Below, piece by piece: positions 1 to 11,226 of a stretch of 64,000 nucleotides of DNA (positions are counted from its first letter, which is position 1; every line of letters starts with the position of its first letter). Position numbers and translations under genes: made by a program. The notes beneath the pieces are model-generated. The model did not search any database and was not told the origin of the DNA. It worked only from the letters and a program-made list of their open reading frames with translations. Source of the stretch: Przewalskia tangutica (Eukaryota > Streptophyta > Magnoliopsida > Solanales > Solanaceae); contig CM056726.1 in assembly GCA_029844215.1 (NCBI GenBank), forward strand, positions 33,969,001-34,033,000, in the 5' to 3' direction.

Positions 1-285
1 CTTTTGCTTGTAATTGGAACTACGTTAGACCTGATTCCCTTGGCGGATACGTAGGCGGCCATATCGGCTTCGGTCCCACCTTTTAGAAATATCTCAATTT
101 CTCTTTTGCTTGTAATCGGAACTACGTGTGACCTGATTCCCTGGCGGGTACGTAGGCGGCCACATCGGCCTCGGTCCCATCTTTAAAATTTTAAAATCTT
201 GTCTGTAACGAACTACGTTCGACCTGATTCCCTTAACGGATACGTAGGCGGCCTACATCGGCCTCGGTCACACCTTTTAGGAAAT
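1..285 (+). repeat. Three degenerate ~100-bp repeat modules
   Basis: The block beginning near 1, 103 and 199 repeats the core GAACTACGT, then GACCTGATTCCC, then GATACGTAGGCGGCC (GGTACGTAGGCGGCC in the second copy), then ATCGGC and CGGTC. Copies differ by scattered substitutions and short indels. It lies in the 3' untranslated part of element A. No coding potential is apparent; the frames open here change register between copies. Confidence 0.7.
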
Positions 286-1060
286 CTTCGTTTTGACAAT
301 GGGCATTTTCGCGGTGTACTCGGTCGCTTCGGACATACGAGACAAATCTACGACATATATCCGACCCAGTTTCGTCAGTCAAAACTGGGACAATTTTTTA
401 GGACTCCGCCACGAAAGGACACCGACAAATATGATTCCATATGCTCGAAAGATCGACATAAACTGGGACAATTTTAAGGGTTTTACTATAAATGACATCA
501 ATGGACATGGTCGCTTATTTAGTGGTTCCATGTCCCAAATCGGGACAAATTTTAAAAGAGAGCAGCGGTGAGCACCAAAAGTATGGGAGAATATACCGCC
601 GATTTTGGATAAGGAAGTGCGTTTTTGTTTCACAACATGTCACTATTCAAATATCGACATAATTTTCTACTGACATATATAAGTATATTTTCTCAAGATA
701 GAATATTTTTCAACAAATGTTTTGACCGAGACTCGAAATCAGACAGGGGTTGCATGTCCAGACAAGACAACGCGTGCAAGTATCAAGAGCCAACACAAAT
801 CGGCCGACCCCCCTCCCCGAACTCACAATTTTTCTTTGAGTGAATTTTGCAGGACTACACGGACAAGGAGGACAACAAATACAACAGATTCGCCCACGGA
901 GTCCATCTGTAACAAGTCTACATCAAATACATCTCGCAAAAGCCACATCTTCTTTACTCAGGCCACATCATTTACATTTTTTATTATTTCGTCTAGCTTT
1001 GATTATGCATAACACAATTCCATATGTAGAACAATTTTTTATCTATGCCCCACAAGGCGT
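286..1060 (+). other. Non-coding 3' UTR of element A
   Basis: Unique AT-rich sequence between the ~100-bp modules and the minisatellite. It holds two spaced copies of AACTGGGACAATTTT (near 380 and 461) and a related GGGACAAATTTTAAA (near 541), suggesting an older degenerate repeat. Short overlapping reading frames exist in all phases but none resembles a known domain. Confidence 0.5.
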
Positions 1061-1980
1061 CATCTGCATCTCGTCTATACAACGACGAACATCTGCATCT
1101 CGTCCATACAACGACGAACATCTGCATCTCGTCCATACAACGACGAACACCTGCATCTCGTCTATACAACGACGAACATCTGCATTTCGTCTATACAACG
1201 ACGAACATCTGCATTTCGTCCATACAACGACGAACATCTGCATTTCGTCCATACAACGACGAACATCTGCATTTCGTCCATACAACGACGAACATCTGCA
1301 TCTCGTCTATACAACGACGAACATCTGCATTTCGTCCATACAACGACGAACATCTGTATCTCGTCTATACAACGACGAACATCTGCATTTCGTCCATACA
1401 ACGACGAACATCTGCATTTCGTCCATACAACGACGAACATCTGCATCTCGTCTATACAACGACGAACATCTGCATTTCGTCCATACAACGACGAACATCT
1501 GCATTTCGTCCATACAACGACGAACATCTGCATCTCGTCTATACAACGACGAACATCTGCATTTCGTCCATACAACGACGAACATCTGTATCTCGTCCAT
1601 ACAACGACGAACATCTGCATTTCGTCCATACAACGACGAACATCTGCATCTCGTCTATACAACGACGAACATCTGCATCTCGTCTATACAACGACGAACA
1701 TCTGCATTTCGTCTATACAACGACGAACATCTGCATTTCGTCTATACAACGACGAACATCTGCATTTCGTCCATACAACGACGAACATTTGCATTTCGTC
1801 CATACAACGACGAACATCTGCATTTCGTCCATACAACGACGAACATCTGCATCTCGTCTATACAACGACGAACATCTGCATTTCGTCTATACAACGACGA
1901 ACATCTGCATTTCGTCCATACAACGACGAACATCTACATCTCGTCCATACAACGACGAACATTTGCATCTCGTCTATACA
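1061..1980 (+). repeat. 29-bp minisatellite, about 31.7 units
   Basis: The unit starts CATCTGCATCTCGTC and continues TATACAACGACGAA (29 bp); unit starts fall at 1061, 1090, 1119 and so on to 1960. Two sites vary systematically: CATCTCG or CATTTCG, and GTCCATAC or GTCTATAC. Because 29 is not divisible by 3, any frame cycles through all three phases every 87 bp; the unit lacks stops in every phase, so long frames are open on both strands purely as a repeat effect. The array sits in the 3' UTR of element A, a place where Ogre/Tat elements are known to carry tandem repeats. Confidence 0.95.
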
Positions 1981-2404
1981 GGACGGCGCATCATCACATA
2001 GTATACACAATCTGACTACAACCACAACACATATTCACATCCTTACATTGTTTTGACAGTTATGCACTAATGCCTCTATCTTAGCTTCAATCTACAGGAA
2101 CGTTAACAAGCTGCAAAAGATGGAGCACAACGTGGACCTACCTCTTACGGCGAACTGAGGTAATTTGTTGGGAGCAAGGCTTCCCAACAAAAGGCAAAGG
2201 TGGACCCGAACGTCGACCTACTCTCTCCCAACATTGTAGCACCACAATAACTCATAGTCACCATAGCTTGACCTGACAAATGTTAAATCGCGTCGGCCCA
2301 CACTTAGTTTTGGACACGGAACACTTTGTTCCAATTCCGATGACCCAGACAAAATTGACTATAAGTCAACGTCTTTGTCTGGAGATTCTTTCATCTTCCC
2401 CATA
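1981..2404 (+). other. Non-coding 3' UTR of element A, after the minisatellite
   Basis: About 420 bp between the array and the LTR. It includes two copies of a short phrase with CCCAACA next to an AAGGC motif (near 2168-2240). No domain and no long frame is seen. Confidence 0.5.
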
Positions 2405-2418
2405 CAAAGAGGGACAAC
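2405..2418 (+). promoter_or_regulatory. Putative polypurine tract of element A
   Basis: CAAAGAGGGACAAC lies directly before the LTR start TGTTGACACCC. A purine-rich run in this position primes plus-strand DNA synthesis in LTR retrotransposons. The run is short and interrupted by C, so the exact primer is uncertain. Confidence 0.5.
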
Positions 2419-5400
2419 TGTTGACACCCAATTTTGTCCATCCCTTAAATAAATAACCAATAAATTAAATAATTTTCTTTTTAGAACCATAATTTTACTG
2501 TCTCGCATTATAAACGTGAAGTACTAATTAATTAGCACACCCGCATTTATTATTATAATAATAGCTTAGACTAATAAAACACCTAAACAATTTAATCACA
2601 TTAGTTTATTAATTTACCACTAATTAACCAATTAAATAACTAATACCTAGCTAATTGACTCCTAAACTAATAACCCACTTGAATTAAATACCCAATTAAA
2701 CTAACCCAGCCCACTCCCTACCTAATTAAATGCTACCCTTCACTGCATTGATACGCGACGCGGCCCACCTCGTCCAATACCCGCAAGCCCTGGCCCCTTT
2801 ATCTCCCCTTACCAGCCCACAAGTCCAGAACCCCTATACCACATGTATCCCTTCCCTGTCGATGAATAAGAAAAAGAGGAACTCTAAACCTAAAAGCCAT
2901 CGCCGCAACAGCACCTCGCATCCCCTTCGCCGCGCCTTCCCTGCCGAGATTCTCGCCTGAGAATCCGGCGACCTTCCTTACCTATGCAAACACAGCCAGC
3001 TCACCCTACCAGTACCATTCAAAATCGAATACAAACTTGCCTTCAGAAATCAAATCGTACCATATAACACCCAAAATCGCACCAAATCTCCTTGAAATCA
3101 TCCGCGAATCTACCCAAAAATAGCCTACAAATCCTTACGAATCACCACTTAAATCAGTCCTAACTTACCATAACAAGAACAACACGAAACCTCAGCAAAA
3201 TCAATACAAATCGTCCCTCAAACCAAGTCCTAACTTACCATAAATCGAAGCCTAAATAGGGGCTATAAATACCCAACCTCGAACATGCAAAGGGACCATC
3301 GATCAGTCATCAGCCATCGAGAACACAGACAGCATCGTGTCTAAACTACTCTCTTTCTATTCAAAACTACTACTACTACCTATTCTTCACAAAAAAATTT
3401 CTTCGACGATTCGGGAAAACATTTGTCGTCGCCTCAGTTCGCTACCCGCAAAAGGTCCGGAAACTTACTCTCTTTCTATTTAGTTATTTAGTCGGTATTG
3501 TGTGTATGCATGATAATATCCATATGTTATTTTCGTTGAATCTGTTCGATTTGGTTTAGTCATTGTTCTTTACTCAGATAAATCTGTTTAGTTACGATTT
3601 CTAGTTGTTTGTGGTGTCGACCCATTTCTCAGTTAGTAATCATGATTAGTATGTATTAATGACTATTTTAGAGTGTTGAATTGCTATCAAATACGGTTAA
3701 GAGATTGCTGATTATATATATTTATGTTTACTGAGCATTCCGTTAGTTTGTTGTCTAAACTCAGTTCATATTGGTATTTAGCCATGTACCAGGCTGAGAT
3801 TATGTGAATCTATATGTATTTATCTGGCATACTTAGCCCATATGGTATTTATTTTAAACCATGAGGTTTTTTTTGACATGCTGAATTTATCCACCTTAGG
3901 GTATCTATTTACAGTTTTCAAACCAAGTAACCATCTGTATGTTATATTTGGACCATGTTTGTACTTTTGAGGGAGCTAGCCTAATATCTACTGCAATCAT
4001 GTCGTATTTGTATGGATTTAGGTCTAGTCAAACAGTCTCGTTGGCGTTTTAGTCTAAGTTAAATGCATGCGAAGTCTTCCTGAATCTTATAGGAGTTATT
4101 ATAACATGAGAGGTTCTCAAAGGTCATCTAACATGCGTGTGATTAATATGAAATGTTGCTATCATCCCATAGGATTGTTGGAATTGATTTTGATCATTTC
4201 GGGCCACTACTCTGGCTATTTTTAGACCAAATTTTCAGCACGTGACAGACTGATTTCCAGCCCCCTGCCTAGGATAATTTTCAGCCCCCCTGTTTGGACT
4301 GTCCTCTAGCTATTTTGCTGCTGATTTTAGATCATTTTGTTGCTGCATTTTATCTGCGAAATGTGCTCTAAATATTCCTATTGTCACTGTCTGCCCTGTA
4401 TTTTCCTTTCGAATTCTGTCAATTCAGTGTATCAGGGGTCATGTATCATAATAAATATAACTACATACTTATCCTCCTCATACCTGCTAAATGACCAATA
4501 TTTCTGTTATCTGATGTTCCGTTGGTATATATTTAGCGTATATGGGTGGCATACCTCGTATGGTTTATGTGTATATCACCCTTTGTGACTAGACATATTA
4601 GAATGGAGTTTGTATGTATGAACCTGTCTGGGTGATAACATTGATATTTCCCTTGAGATCTAAGAAACAAACCAATCACGTTGGCTGTATATTGAGGCCC
4701 CTTCGATTGACTAATTTCCAAATATTCTTTTACTGTGGGTGAGAGTTGCCCTTGCCGTAGATCGAACTGGTAGCATGTGTGTGTTTAATTTAACATTCTA
4801 CTTATTTTTTTTCATACACGATGGAGTTTATATTATTTACTAATCATTTTCTTTCTTATTTTTTACATGACATGCATCGGGAGAATAATCAAGAGTCTCG
4901 GTACGAGACTCATCATGACTTCCATATCGCCAACTACACTTCCGCCGCAGGGCTTCCAAATAGCTATAGGATAGATGGTGTCACCATCCGTTCTAGACAT
5001 TACAACAACTCTGATCTCACTCCTCCTTTTGCTTATTTATGCATTTATTTATTTGCTTATTTATTATTGTCATATTTCTTAACCTTGTAATTAATAGGAT
5101 AATTAACTCTAATAGTCTTTGAATACTTTGGAAGGGGTAGTTTAAAGATAAATTCGTCTTTATTTAGTCTAGACCCATCATATAAATCTAAATCTAAAAA
5201 TAATTAATCCTAGCTATGTTTTAGTCATGTAGTTAATATATTCCTCCATATTTAATTCTTAAACTTTTTCATAAACTCCTCATAAATATCATAGGAAGTA
5301 ATTTTCGCATACACGTATAAAGAATAATTTCATAACTGACTTCATATAAGAGTCTTAAACATATTAATAGGAGTAATGTATCATTTTCTTACTTCTGCTA

Positions 5401-5850
5401 AATAAAATAATTTCATGTCTTATGATGGTATAATCAACTTTTTTTGTGAAGTCTAAATATTCCCCTTCTAGTTATCAATATATATATATTCTTTAGATAT
5501 TTACCACATCCCTTTTACTTAAATAAACTCTTTTCCTAAAATATACACCCCTTTAGCCAAATAAATTAACCTATGTTTGAACGGACAACCGCAAGTTAGC
5601 GGATCCTTTAGGGTGCCTTACCCCTTCCCTTTAGGATAATAAAGAATCCTTACTCAGAATCTTATTTAGTTTCACAGACCATTAAATGGAGTTAATGCCG
5701 ACTTTAATCAGTTGGTATTTAGGTGTCCTAATTCACCCAATTAATTAGGTGGCGACTCCCTTAAACATTTTTAACATTTATTTTACATTTTGGGGAGGAT
5801 AACCATTCCGTCGCGCATTTAAGCATGAGAGTTAAAAATCGGGTGCGACA
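2419..5850 (+). repeat. 3' LTR of element A (3432 bp)
   Basis: Starts TGTTGACACCC and ends GGGTGCGACA, giving imperfect inverted termini (TGTTG/CGACA). The region is AT-rich and holds a TATA box at 3264-3271. Short frames inside (for example 2730-2960 and 4821-5090) have no recognisable domain and are best read as chance. After the end, the sequence AGGGACGTTG continues the zinc-finger part of the Tekay integrase seen intact at 59950-60010. The left target duplication would lie beyond the window, so it cannot be tested. Confidence 0.8.
3264..3271 (+). promoter_or_regulatory. TATA box in the LTR of element A
   Basis: TATAAATA in the context GGGGCTATAAATACCC. It lies about 845 bp into the LTR and is followed within 100 bp by a CATCGATCAGTCATCAGCC stretch that fits a transcription start region. 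Inference from position and match only. Confidence 0.55.
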
Positions 5851-7086
5851 AGGGACGTTGCGGAGTTCGTAACGCGTGCGGAATTGTCGCAGTTAAGGTT
5901 GAGCACGAAGCGGTGGTCATTGCAGGCTATTGATATTCCGACTTGGAAGTGGGAGGTGGTAAATATGGATTTTATTACAGGGTTACCTTCCACTCAGAGG
6001 AAGCATGATTCCATTTGGGTTATCGTCGACAGGCTGACGAAATCAGCCCATTTTCTTCCAGTCAGGACGACTTTTTCGGCCGAGGATTATGCTCGACTGT
6101 ATATCAGGGAGATTGTGAGGCGCGGAGTTCCTATATCGATTATCTCGCATGCAGAGCACGGTTCTGACTAATTTCGGAGGTCTTTCGGAAGGATTAGGGA
6201 CCAGGTGAGTCTCGACGACGTTTCAACCTCGGTCGACGGACAGCGAGCGCACTATCCGCAACGAGGATATGCTGCGGGCTTGTGTTATTGATTTCAGGGG
6301 TAGCTGGGAGGATCATTTACCTCTAGTGGAGTTTGCTTATAACAACAACTACCATTCCAGTATTCAGATGACGCCTTATGAGGCTTTATACGGGAGGAAG
6401 TGCAGGTCACCGATAAATTTGGTTCGAGTGGGAGAAGTTCGATTAGTCGGGCGCACTTGGTTCAAGTGACGATGGATAAGGTGAAGCTTATCCAGGAGCG
6501 GTTGTTGGCAGATCAGAGTCGGCAGAAGTCGTATGCAGATCATCGGCGTCGACACTTGGAATTTGAGACAGATGATTGGGTTTTCCTAAAGGTATCGCCC
6601 ATGAAGGGCGTGATGAGATTTGGAAAGAAAGGAAAACTTAGCCCAAGGTACATTGAGCCGTATCAGATTGTCCGTAGGGTAGGCAAGGTTGCCTATGAGT
6701 TAGATCTGTCGTCCGATTTGGAGGCGGTACATCCAATTTTCCATGTGTCCATGTTACGGAAATGTATTGGAGATCCATCTAGGGTGCACCCGATTCATGA
6801 TGTCCAGGTGACAGAGGAGTTATCGTATGAGGAGAGTCCCATAGCGATACTCGATCGTCAGGTTAGGCGACTTCGGAAGAAGGACGTGGCTTCCGTCAAA
6901 GTCTTGTGGCGGAACGAGAATAGGGAAGAGATGACGTGGGAAGCAGAGGATGACATGATGAAGAAGTATCCTCACTTATTTCCTATACCTCCAGGTAACC
7001 TACTTTCTTGCTTGATAGTTTTAAATTGGAAATTTTTCTTGAGTATTGTTGTGGCTCATGGAGCATCTTTTATTGAAAAAGAATAG
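5851..7086 (+). pseudogene. Tekay pol C-terminal part: integrase core, GPY/F region and chromodomain-like tail
   Basis: The first part encodes the end of the integrase zinc-binding domain and the core start (AIDIPTWKWEVVNMDFITGL), with the first catalytic Asp in NMDF. The frame is lost around 6160-6275, where the second catalytic Asp (ISDRG in the copy at 29803) reads ISHAE. It returns at 6269 with the YNNNYHSSIQ and YEALYGRKCRSP signatures, and is open from 6400 to 7086 with LSPRYIEPYQIVRRVGKVAYELDL, VFHVSMLRKC-like and EEMTWEAEDD motifs. The last two belong to the GPY/F and chromodomain-like regions of Tekay integrases. It cannot make a working integrase as written. Confidence 0.85.
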
Positions 7087-7132
7087 TTAAGAGGGTCTAT
7101 GTCGATATTGTGATTTGAGTAAGCCTAGAAGG

Positions 7133-7167
7133 AACATTCGGGACGAATGTTTCTAAGGGGGGGAGAA
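7133..7167 (+). promoter_or_regulatory. Pre-PPT inverted repeat and polypurine tract of B
   Basis: AACATTCG (7133-7140) and CGAATGTT (7144-7151) form an 8-bp inverted repeat with loop GGA, followed by the tract AAGGGGGGGAGAA ending at the LTR start (7168). The same pair occurs before the 3' LTRs of C, D, E and H. The tract primes plus-strand synthesis; the role of the hairpin is unknown. Confidence 0.75.
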
Positions 7168-9915
7168 TGTTATACCCCGTAGTTCTGGCCACATGTGTGA
7201 GAGCGTGCGAAAGGGTGTAAGACTTAAAATTTTCGAAAGATAGGTTGACGGATTGTTCCGGACGGGTTTTAGTCAACTTTGAGGCGGGTTATGACCCAGT
7301 ACATTGAGAGTTCCTAAGTATTTCAAAGGCCTAGGGCGTAGTTCGTTGAGTCTAGTTTCCAACGCAACCAACCGTTCGTCGATAGGACGTCGGAGTAGAA
7401 AGTTATGGGAGTTACAAGTTCAGTGCGCAGGCGGACAGAAATGTGTTTCGGACAAAGGCGATAGGGCCGCGGCGCCGGATATACTGAGGGGTCGCTGAGA
7501 TTCTGAGCATGGCGCGGGAAGCGGGCGCGGTGCGGAAGTCTGTGAGTCCGCAGAAGTTTCAGCGCCATGGCCAGGGCTGCGAGGCGACGGCGGGATTCAG
7601 CGGAAAACTGAGGAAAAATCAGATTTCTCTTTTAAAGGACCTTGGGAGGGTGACAAGTGTCCCCATCTGATTTCTTGCATGCCTTATATTGACCAAGTCT
7701 TGAAGACTTGGTCATCTTTTAAATCCCTCTCTCTCTCTAAGCTTAAGCTCCCACTTCTCTCTAAAATTCCAAGAGGAATTCAAGCATAAGAAAAATATGA
7801 AAAGTTAAGGACAAGAAGGAAGCTTGTGGCTAGCTTGTAGGAGTTATTGTGGTGGTGTTCTTGGAAAGGAGGCTAGCAAAGTTGTTGGAATAAGTTTGGC
7901 TAAAGCTTTAAGGTAACATTTCTTCTCTTGTGGTTAGTTATTATGTTGCATGTGAAGAAGAAGGGATGTGTAGTAGTAAATAATGCACTTAGAGTCATTG
8001 CATGTAAGAAATGTGGTTTGGATATGAAAGAATTGGTTAAGAAGATATTATGAGCATGTTGTAGCCTAAAAACTACCTTAGAATTGTTAAGTGAATTGTT
8101 GTACCTTATGGGGCAGAATTTTACACACCCAAGTTTAGGTTTGTAATCCCCTTTGAAATGTTTGGATTGTTGAGCCTTAAAAGTGGCGTCTGGATGTTAA
8201 ATTCGGCCTTGAGAAAGGTGGCAAAGTATGTTGAAACAAAGGAAATGCTGCCCATTTTTTCCATAGAATTTAGTGACTTTGAACTTGGATTATTCTACAT
8301 TGAAATTAAAGGTTAATAAACGTATCATGGTTATTTTAGGTTGACATTTACTTGCGGTAGTTTGGACTTAGCAAGTGGATTGACTGAAGAGGTATGTGGA
8401 ACTTTCCTATCTCTTGAGCATGAATAGATGTAACTATGTAGTACGGTAGACGTACAAGATTTGGTATTCTTACTTGTTTTAAGTATATAAAGACTTGTTT
8501 CGTTTTAAGAATGTATAAGTCCCTTGGTTAGGGGAAAAGTATAATTTTACTAAAGTGTAGGGTTAATATAACAACTTTATGGAAAGTTGGTTTATTAGCT
8601 TTATAAAAGGTTAATGAGAAGAGGTTTACTCTAAGTAAGACAAGTAAGGACAAATGATTTGATTTATGAAAGGAAAATTGATTTTAAGGCATCAATTGCC
8701 CAAAGGTTTTATGTATGAAAAAGAATCACTTTTAAAAGAGTTGAAGTATGTAGTACTTGGGTTAAATTCCCGGTTTCCTTTTTATTAAAGATATGATTAA
8801 GTGCCTTAAGTAAACTAAAATGAGAGGGTATATGAACAAGGCTAATAAGAAGTTATAAGTTTTCTTAACTTATTTATGATTATGATATGATGTGATTTGA
8901 GCTAGGGTAAGAGTATATCGAGGCAAGCCCAGATCGTTATACCACCTTCTCCAGGTAAGAGTATGAATGAGGCAAGCCCCAAGATCGCCATACCACCTTC
9001 TCGATGTAAGAGTATATCCGGCGGTAAATCCCAGATCGTTATACCATCCGCCTTGATGTAGAGTATATCGCGGGTAAGTCCCCAAGATCGTTATACCATC
9101 TCCGGGGTAGAGTATATCGAGGTAAGTCCCAAGATCGTTATACCAATGTTCGTGGATTTGCTACCCACGACGCGAGGAATACCTCACGCGAGTCCTTATG
9201 GGCTTATGCGGGTGAAATAGTCCCGTGCGGTAGTCTGACTATCACGAGGAATACCTCATGCGGGTCCACAGGACCTATGCGGGTGAAATAGTCCCAGGAG
9301 TAGGGGTGCTTATTGATACTACGGGCGAGGTACCCTGTTTTGATCATGAGGCCCCTATTTTATGCAGTATTATATATATACTTGTCACTCTCATTGTTAG
9401 TAAGGCACAGTAAAAGGTATTTTGATTGTCTCCCATGACTCCAGCTTACTTTTAGACTTATGATATCATTATTACAGTATTTTCCAGCTTTACATACTTG
9501 GTACATATGTGTCACCCCCTTCCTGGGCTGCGTTAAATCTGCGCAGGTAAGGGTAAGCAAATTGTGGATCCTCGTTCTTAGGATCACTGTTCCGGTGTCA
9601 GAAGCTCCACTCCTCCGGAAGCTTGTTTTGTTGGTACGATTACTCTCTGATGCTATAGGTATTGTGTACATTCAGGGGTATGACGGGGCCCTGTCCCGCT
9701 TGTTATCGCCCAAGTGCGTGGTCATGTATGTGTTTTGTGTAAGAACAAGTTGTCTTGCTATACTTTTGATTAAGTATGTTTTTATGGAAAGCGACCTTGC
9801 TCGGTGACGGTGATGTTTACCTTTTTATAAGTTATGTGTTATGTTCCGCTGCTATTCTCTGATGTATACACGGCGGTACCGGTAAGTACGATCGCGACCC
9901 GGTCGGGTCGTGACA
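7168..9915 (+). repeat. 3' LTR of element B (2748 bp)
   Basis: Begins TGTTATACCCCGTAG and ends GGTCGGGTCGTGACA. It shares its first ~400 bp with the LTRs of D and G, including a 23-bp odd-length palindrome (7691-7713, arm GACCAAGTCTT) just before a CTCTCT run. It contains a 49-bp tandem array (8905-9148) and the GCGAGGAATACCTC modules (9170-9290) common to this family. Confidence 0.85.
8905..9148 (+). repeat. 49-bp tandem repeat inside LTR B, 5 units
   Basis: Units start at GTAAGAGTATATCG or GTAGAGTATATCG, pass through CCAAGATCGTTATACCA and vary in the linker. The same unit appears in reverse in solo LTR G (14132-14275, about 3 units) but is replaced by a different repeat in LTR D. Confidence 0.8.
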
Positions 9916-10592
9916 GGGTCGGATTATGTTATGTAAGATATGTAAGTTATGTGGAAAATCTTGATTGAATTCTTAAGTATGTATGTAAGAATATGTTGTT
10001 AATTATTATTGAAAGAAGGAAAAGAACGGTTAATGTACGATTGGTTTCAGGAGTTAAAATGGCACGGTAGGATCTGGTATTTCATTTTTATACTTGCCCC
10101 TGTCATTCTTTTATACAGTTATGATTTGGTTCAGACCTTATTTACATTCCATACTCTTTTGATGTACTTACCCCCCGGAAGTGCGTTCATGCCGCAGTGT
10201 TAGGTACACAGTTGGTGATCCTTGCTCTTAGGATCTCTATTCGATTTTGGGAAGAAGCTCCATTCACTCCGAGGCTTATCTTTTAGTGCGGTTTCCACGA
10301 TGTTGTAGATTTATGTACATTCGTGGTATGGCGAAGCCCCGCCACAGTTGTAATTCTTAGAGGTCTGTAGTCATATCTTGTGGGTCGGTTTGTAAAGAAG
10401 AATGATGTAACTGCGTTTGATTATGTATATGTATATGCGTCCATGGAGGTAGCCTTATCGGCTAACCTGTTGCTTAATTCTTGTTGATTTATTTTATAAG
10501 TTTCATGTATGTTCCGCTGATTATCTCTGATGTATACCTATAAGGGTGCCCAGGTAGGGCACCAGTCGCGGGCTCGGGATCGGGTCGTGACA
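9916..10592 (+). repeat. LTR remnant K (3' part of a Tekay-type LTR)
   Basis: After B ends, a second copy of the LTR 3' region follows: GTGCGTTCATGCCGCAG, GGATC...AGGATC, GAAGCTCCATT, TGTACATTC, GGTCTGTAGTC and a terminal CGGGTCGTGACA at 10592. The 5' part is absent. The simplest reading is that B inserted into this LTR; a tandem rearrangement is the alternative. Confidence 0.65.
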
Positions 10593-10868
10593 ATGTTGAT
10601 CACTTGATGAAAGATATATACAAGAGGAACACACAATACAATCTATCATAAAACACAATTAATGATTTGAGATTGTTGATTCTTTTTCTTCTTTCCTAAA
10701 TACATTTCTGAAAAAGACATAAAGTAAATTCGCTAGGGGTCAAGTTCTTGTGCGAGAACTTGTAACAAATAGTTGTATCCTCTAGATAGACGTCCGTGAA
10801 ACTACATCACAAGTGGGGACGAATTTTTGTCTTAGGGCACTGCGACAGCAGGCCTATATCCTATCAAG
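10593..10868. other. Non-genic flank
   Basis: About 280 bp between LTR K and the SINE. No domain, no repeat signature and no RNA gene is recognised. This may be the older locus into which K and the SINE inserted. Confidence 0.4.
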
Positions 10869-11162
10869 TTAGTATTGAATTTTCGTCCTCCGGGGCATAG
10901 TCCAGTGATAAAGTCTGGGCGCTATAAGGCGCTCTGGCATGGACAGCGTGGGTTCGATTTCCCGCAGGCGCGAAGAAATTCTGCATGTTGAGAAATTTGA
11001 CTTTGTCTCATTGATCAGTTGTACGCTCTCAGAAACTAGCCACTGGAGCACATCCCGCGATTTACTGGTGATGTTGTTGAAGGACCGATGCCATCACCTT
11101 GAAGACGTCTGGGTAATACCAGTGAAATAGTCAGGCGCAAGCTGAAAATCTCGATTATCAAA

Positions 11163-11216
<54 letters not shown>

Positions 11217-11226
11217 TATTGAATTT
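10869..11226 (+). mobile_element. tRNA-derived SINE with 14-bp target-site duplication
   Basis: A 14-bp direct repeat TTAGTATTGAATTT at 10869-10882 and 11213-11226 flanks the insert. The body (10883-11212) holds a pol III A-box-like stretch GGGCATAGTCCAG near 10893 and a B-box-like stretch GGTTCGATTTCC at 10951-10962. It ends in A7 followed by a (TA)n tract. These are the defining features of a tRNA-related SINE, mobilised by LINE machinery at the RNA level. The family is not identified; the 3' phrase CAGGCGCAAGCTGA looks like SINEs I associate with Solanaceae, which is recollection, not a search. Confidence 0.85.
11167..11212. repeat. (TA)n microsatellite in the SINE tail
   Basis: About 23 TA units directly after the A-rich tail and directly before the right target duplication, so the tract probably grew from the SINE tail. 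Confidence 0.9.

Larger units (their letters stand above)
1..5850 (+). mobile_element. Element A: 3' part of an Ogre/Tat-like Ty3/gypsy LTR retrotransposon
   Basis: Seen: a 3.4-kb LTR with termini TGTTGACACCC and GGGTGCGACA, preceded by a purine-rich tract and by about 2.4 kb of non-coding DNA containing a 29-bp tandem array. The flank right of the LTR resumes abruptly inside a Tekay integrase, so A is inserted in element B. Known: Ogre/Tat elements have very long LTRs of this terminal type and tandem repeats between pol and the 3' LTR. Inference: the gag-pol part and the 5' LTR lie left of the window. No protein domain of A is visible here, so lineage assignment rests on LTR form and layout only. 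Confidence 0.7.
5851..9915 (+). mobile_element. Element B: 3' part of a Del/Tekay-type chromovirus
   Basis: Holds the integrase core to chromodomain end of pol, the polypurine tract and a complete 3' LTR. Everything 5' of the integrase zinc finger lies left of element A, outside the window. Directly after the LTR end (GTCGTGACA at 9915) the sequence runs into the 3' part of a different LTR (K), which suggests B was inserted into K. Confidence 0.8.

Noticed and set aside
1061..1980. CRISPR-like array
   Set aside because: Units are contiguous with no spacers, and the context is eukaryotic retrotransposon DNA.
840..2015. A 391-codon frame and other long frames over the 29-bp array as protein genes
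   Set aside because: The repeat unit lacks stops in all phases and strands, so openness is forced by the repeat. There is no domain, and the array lies in a retrotransposon 3' UTR.
2730..2960. Small frame inside LTR A
   Set aside because: It lies within an LTR, has no domain, and its proline/threonine-rich composition is ordinary for chance frames.
10890..10975. Functional tRNA gene
   Set aside because: A- and B-box-like motifs are present, but the spacing, the lack of a foldable cloverleaf by eye and the flanking 14-bp duplication indicate a SINE head.
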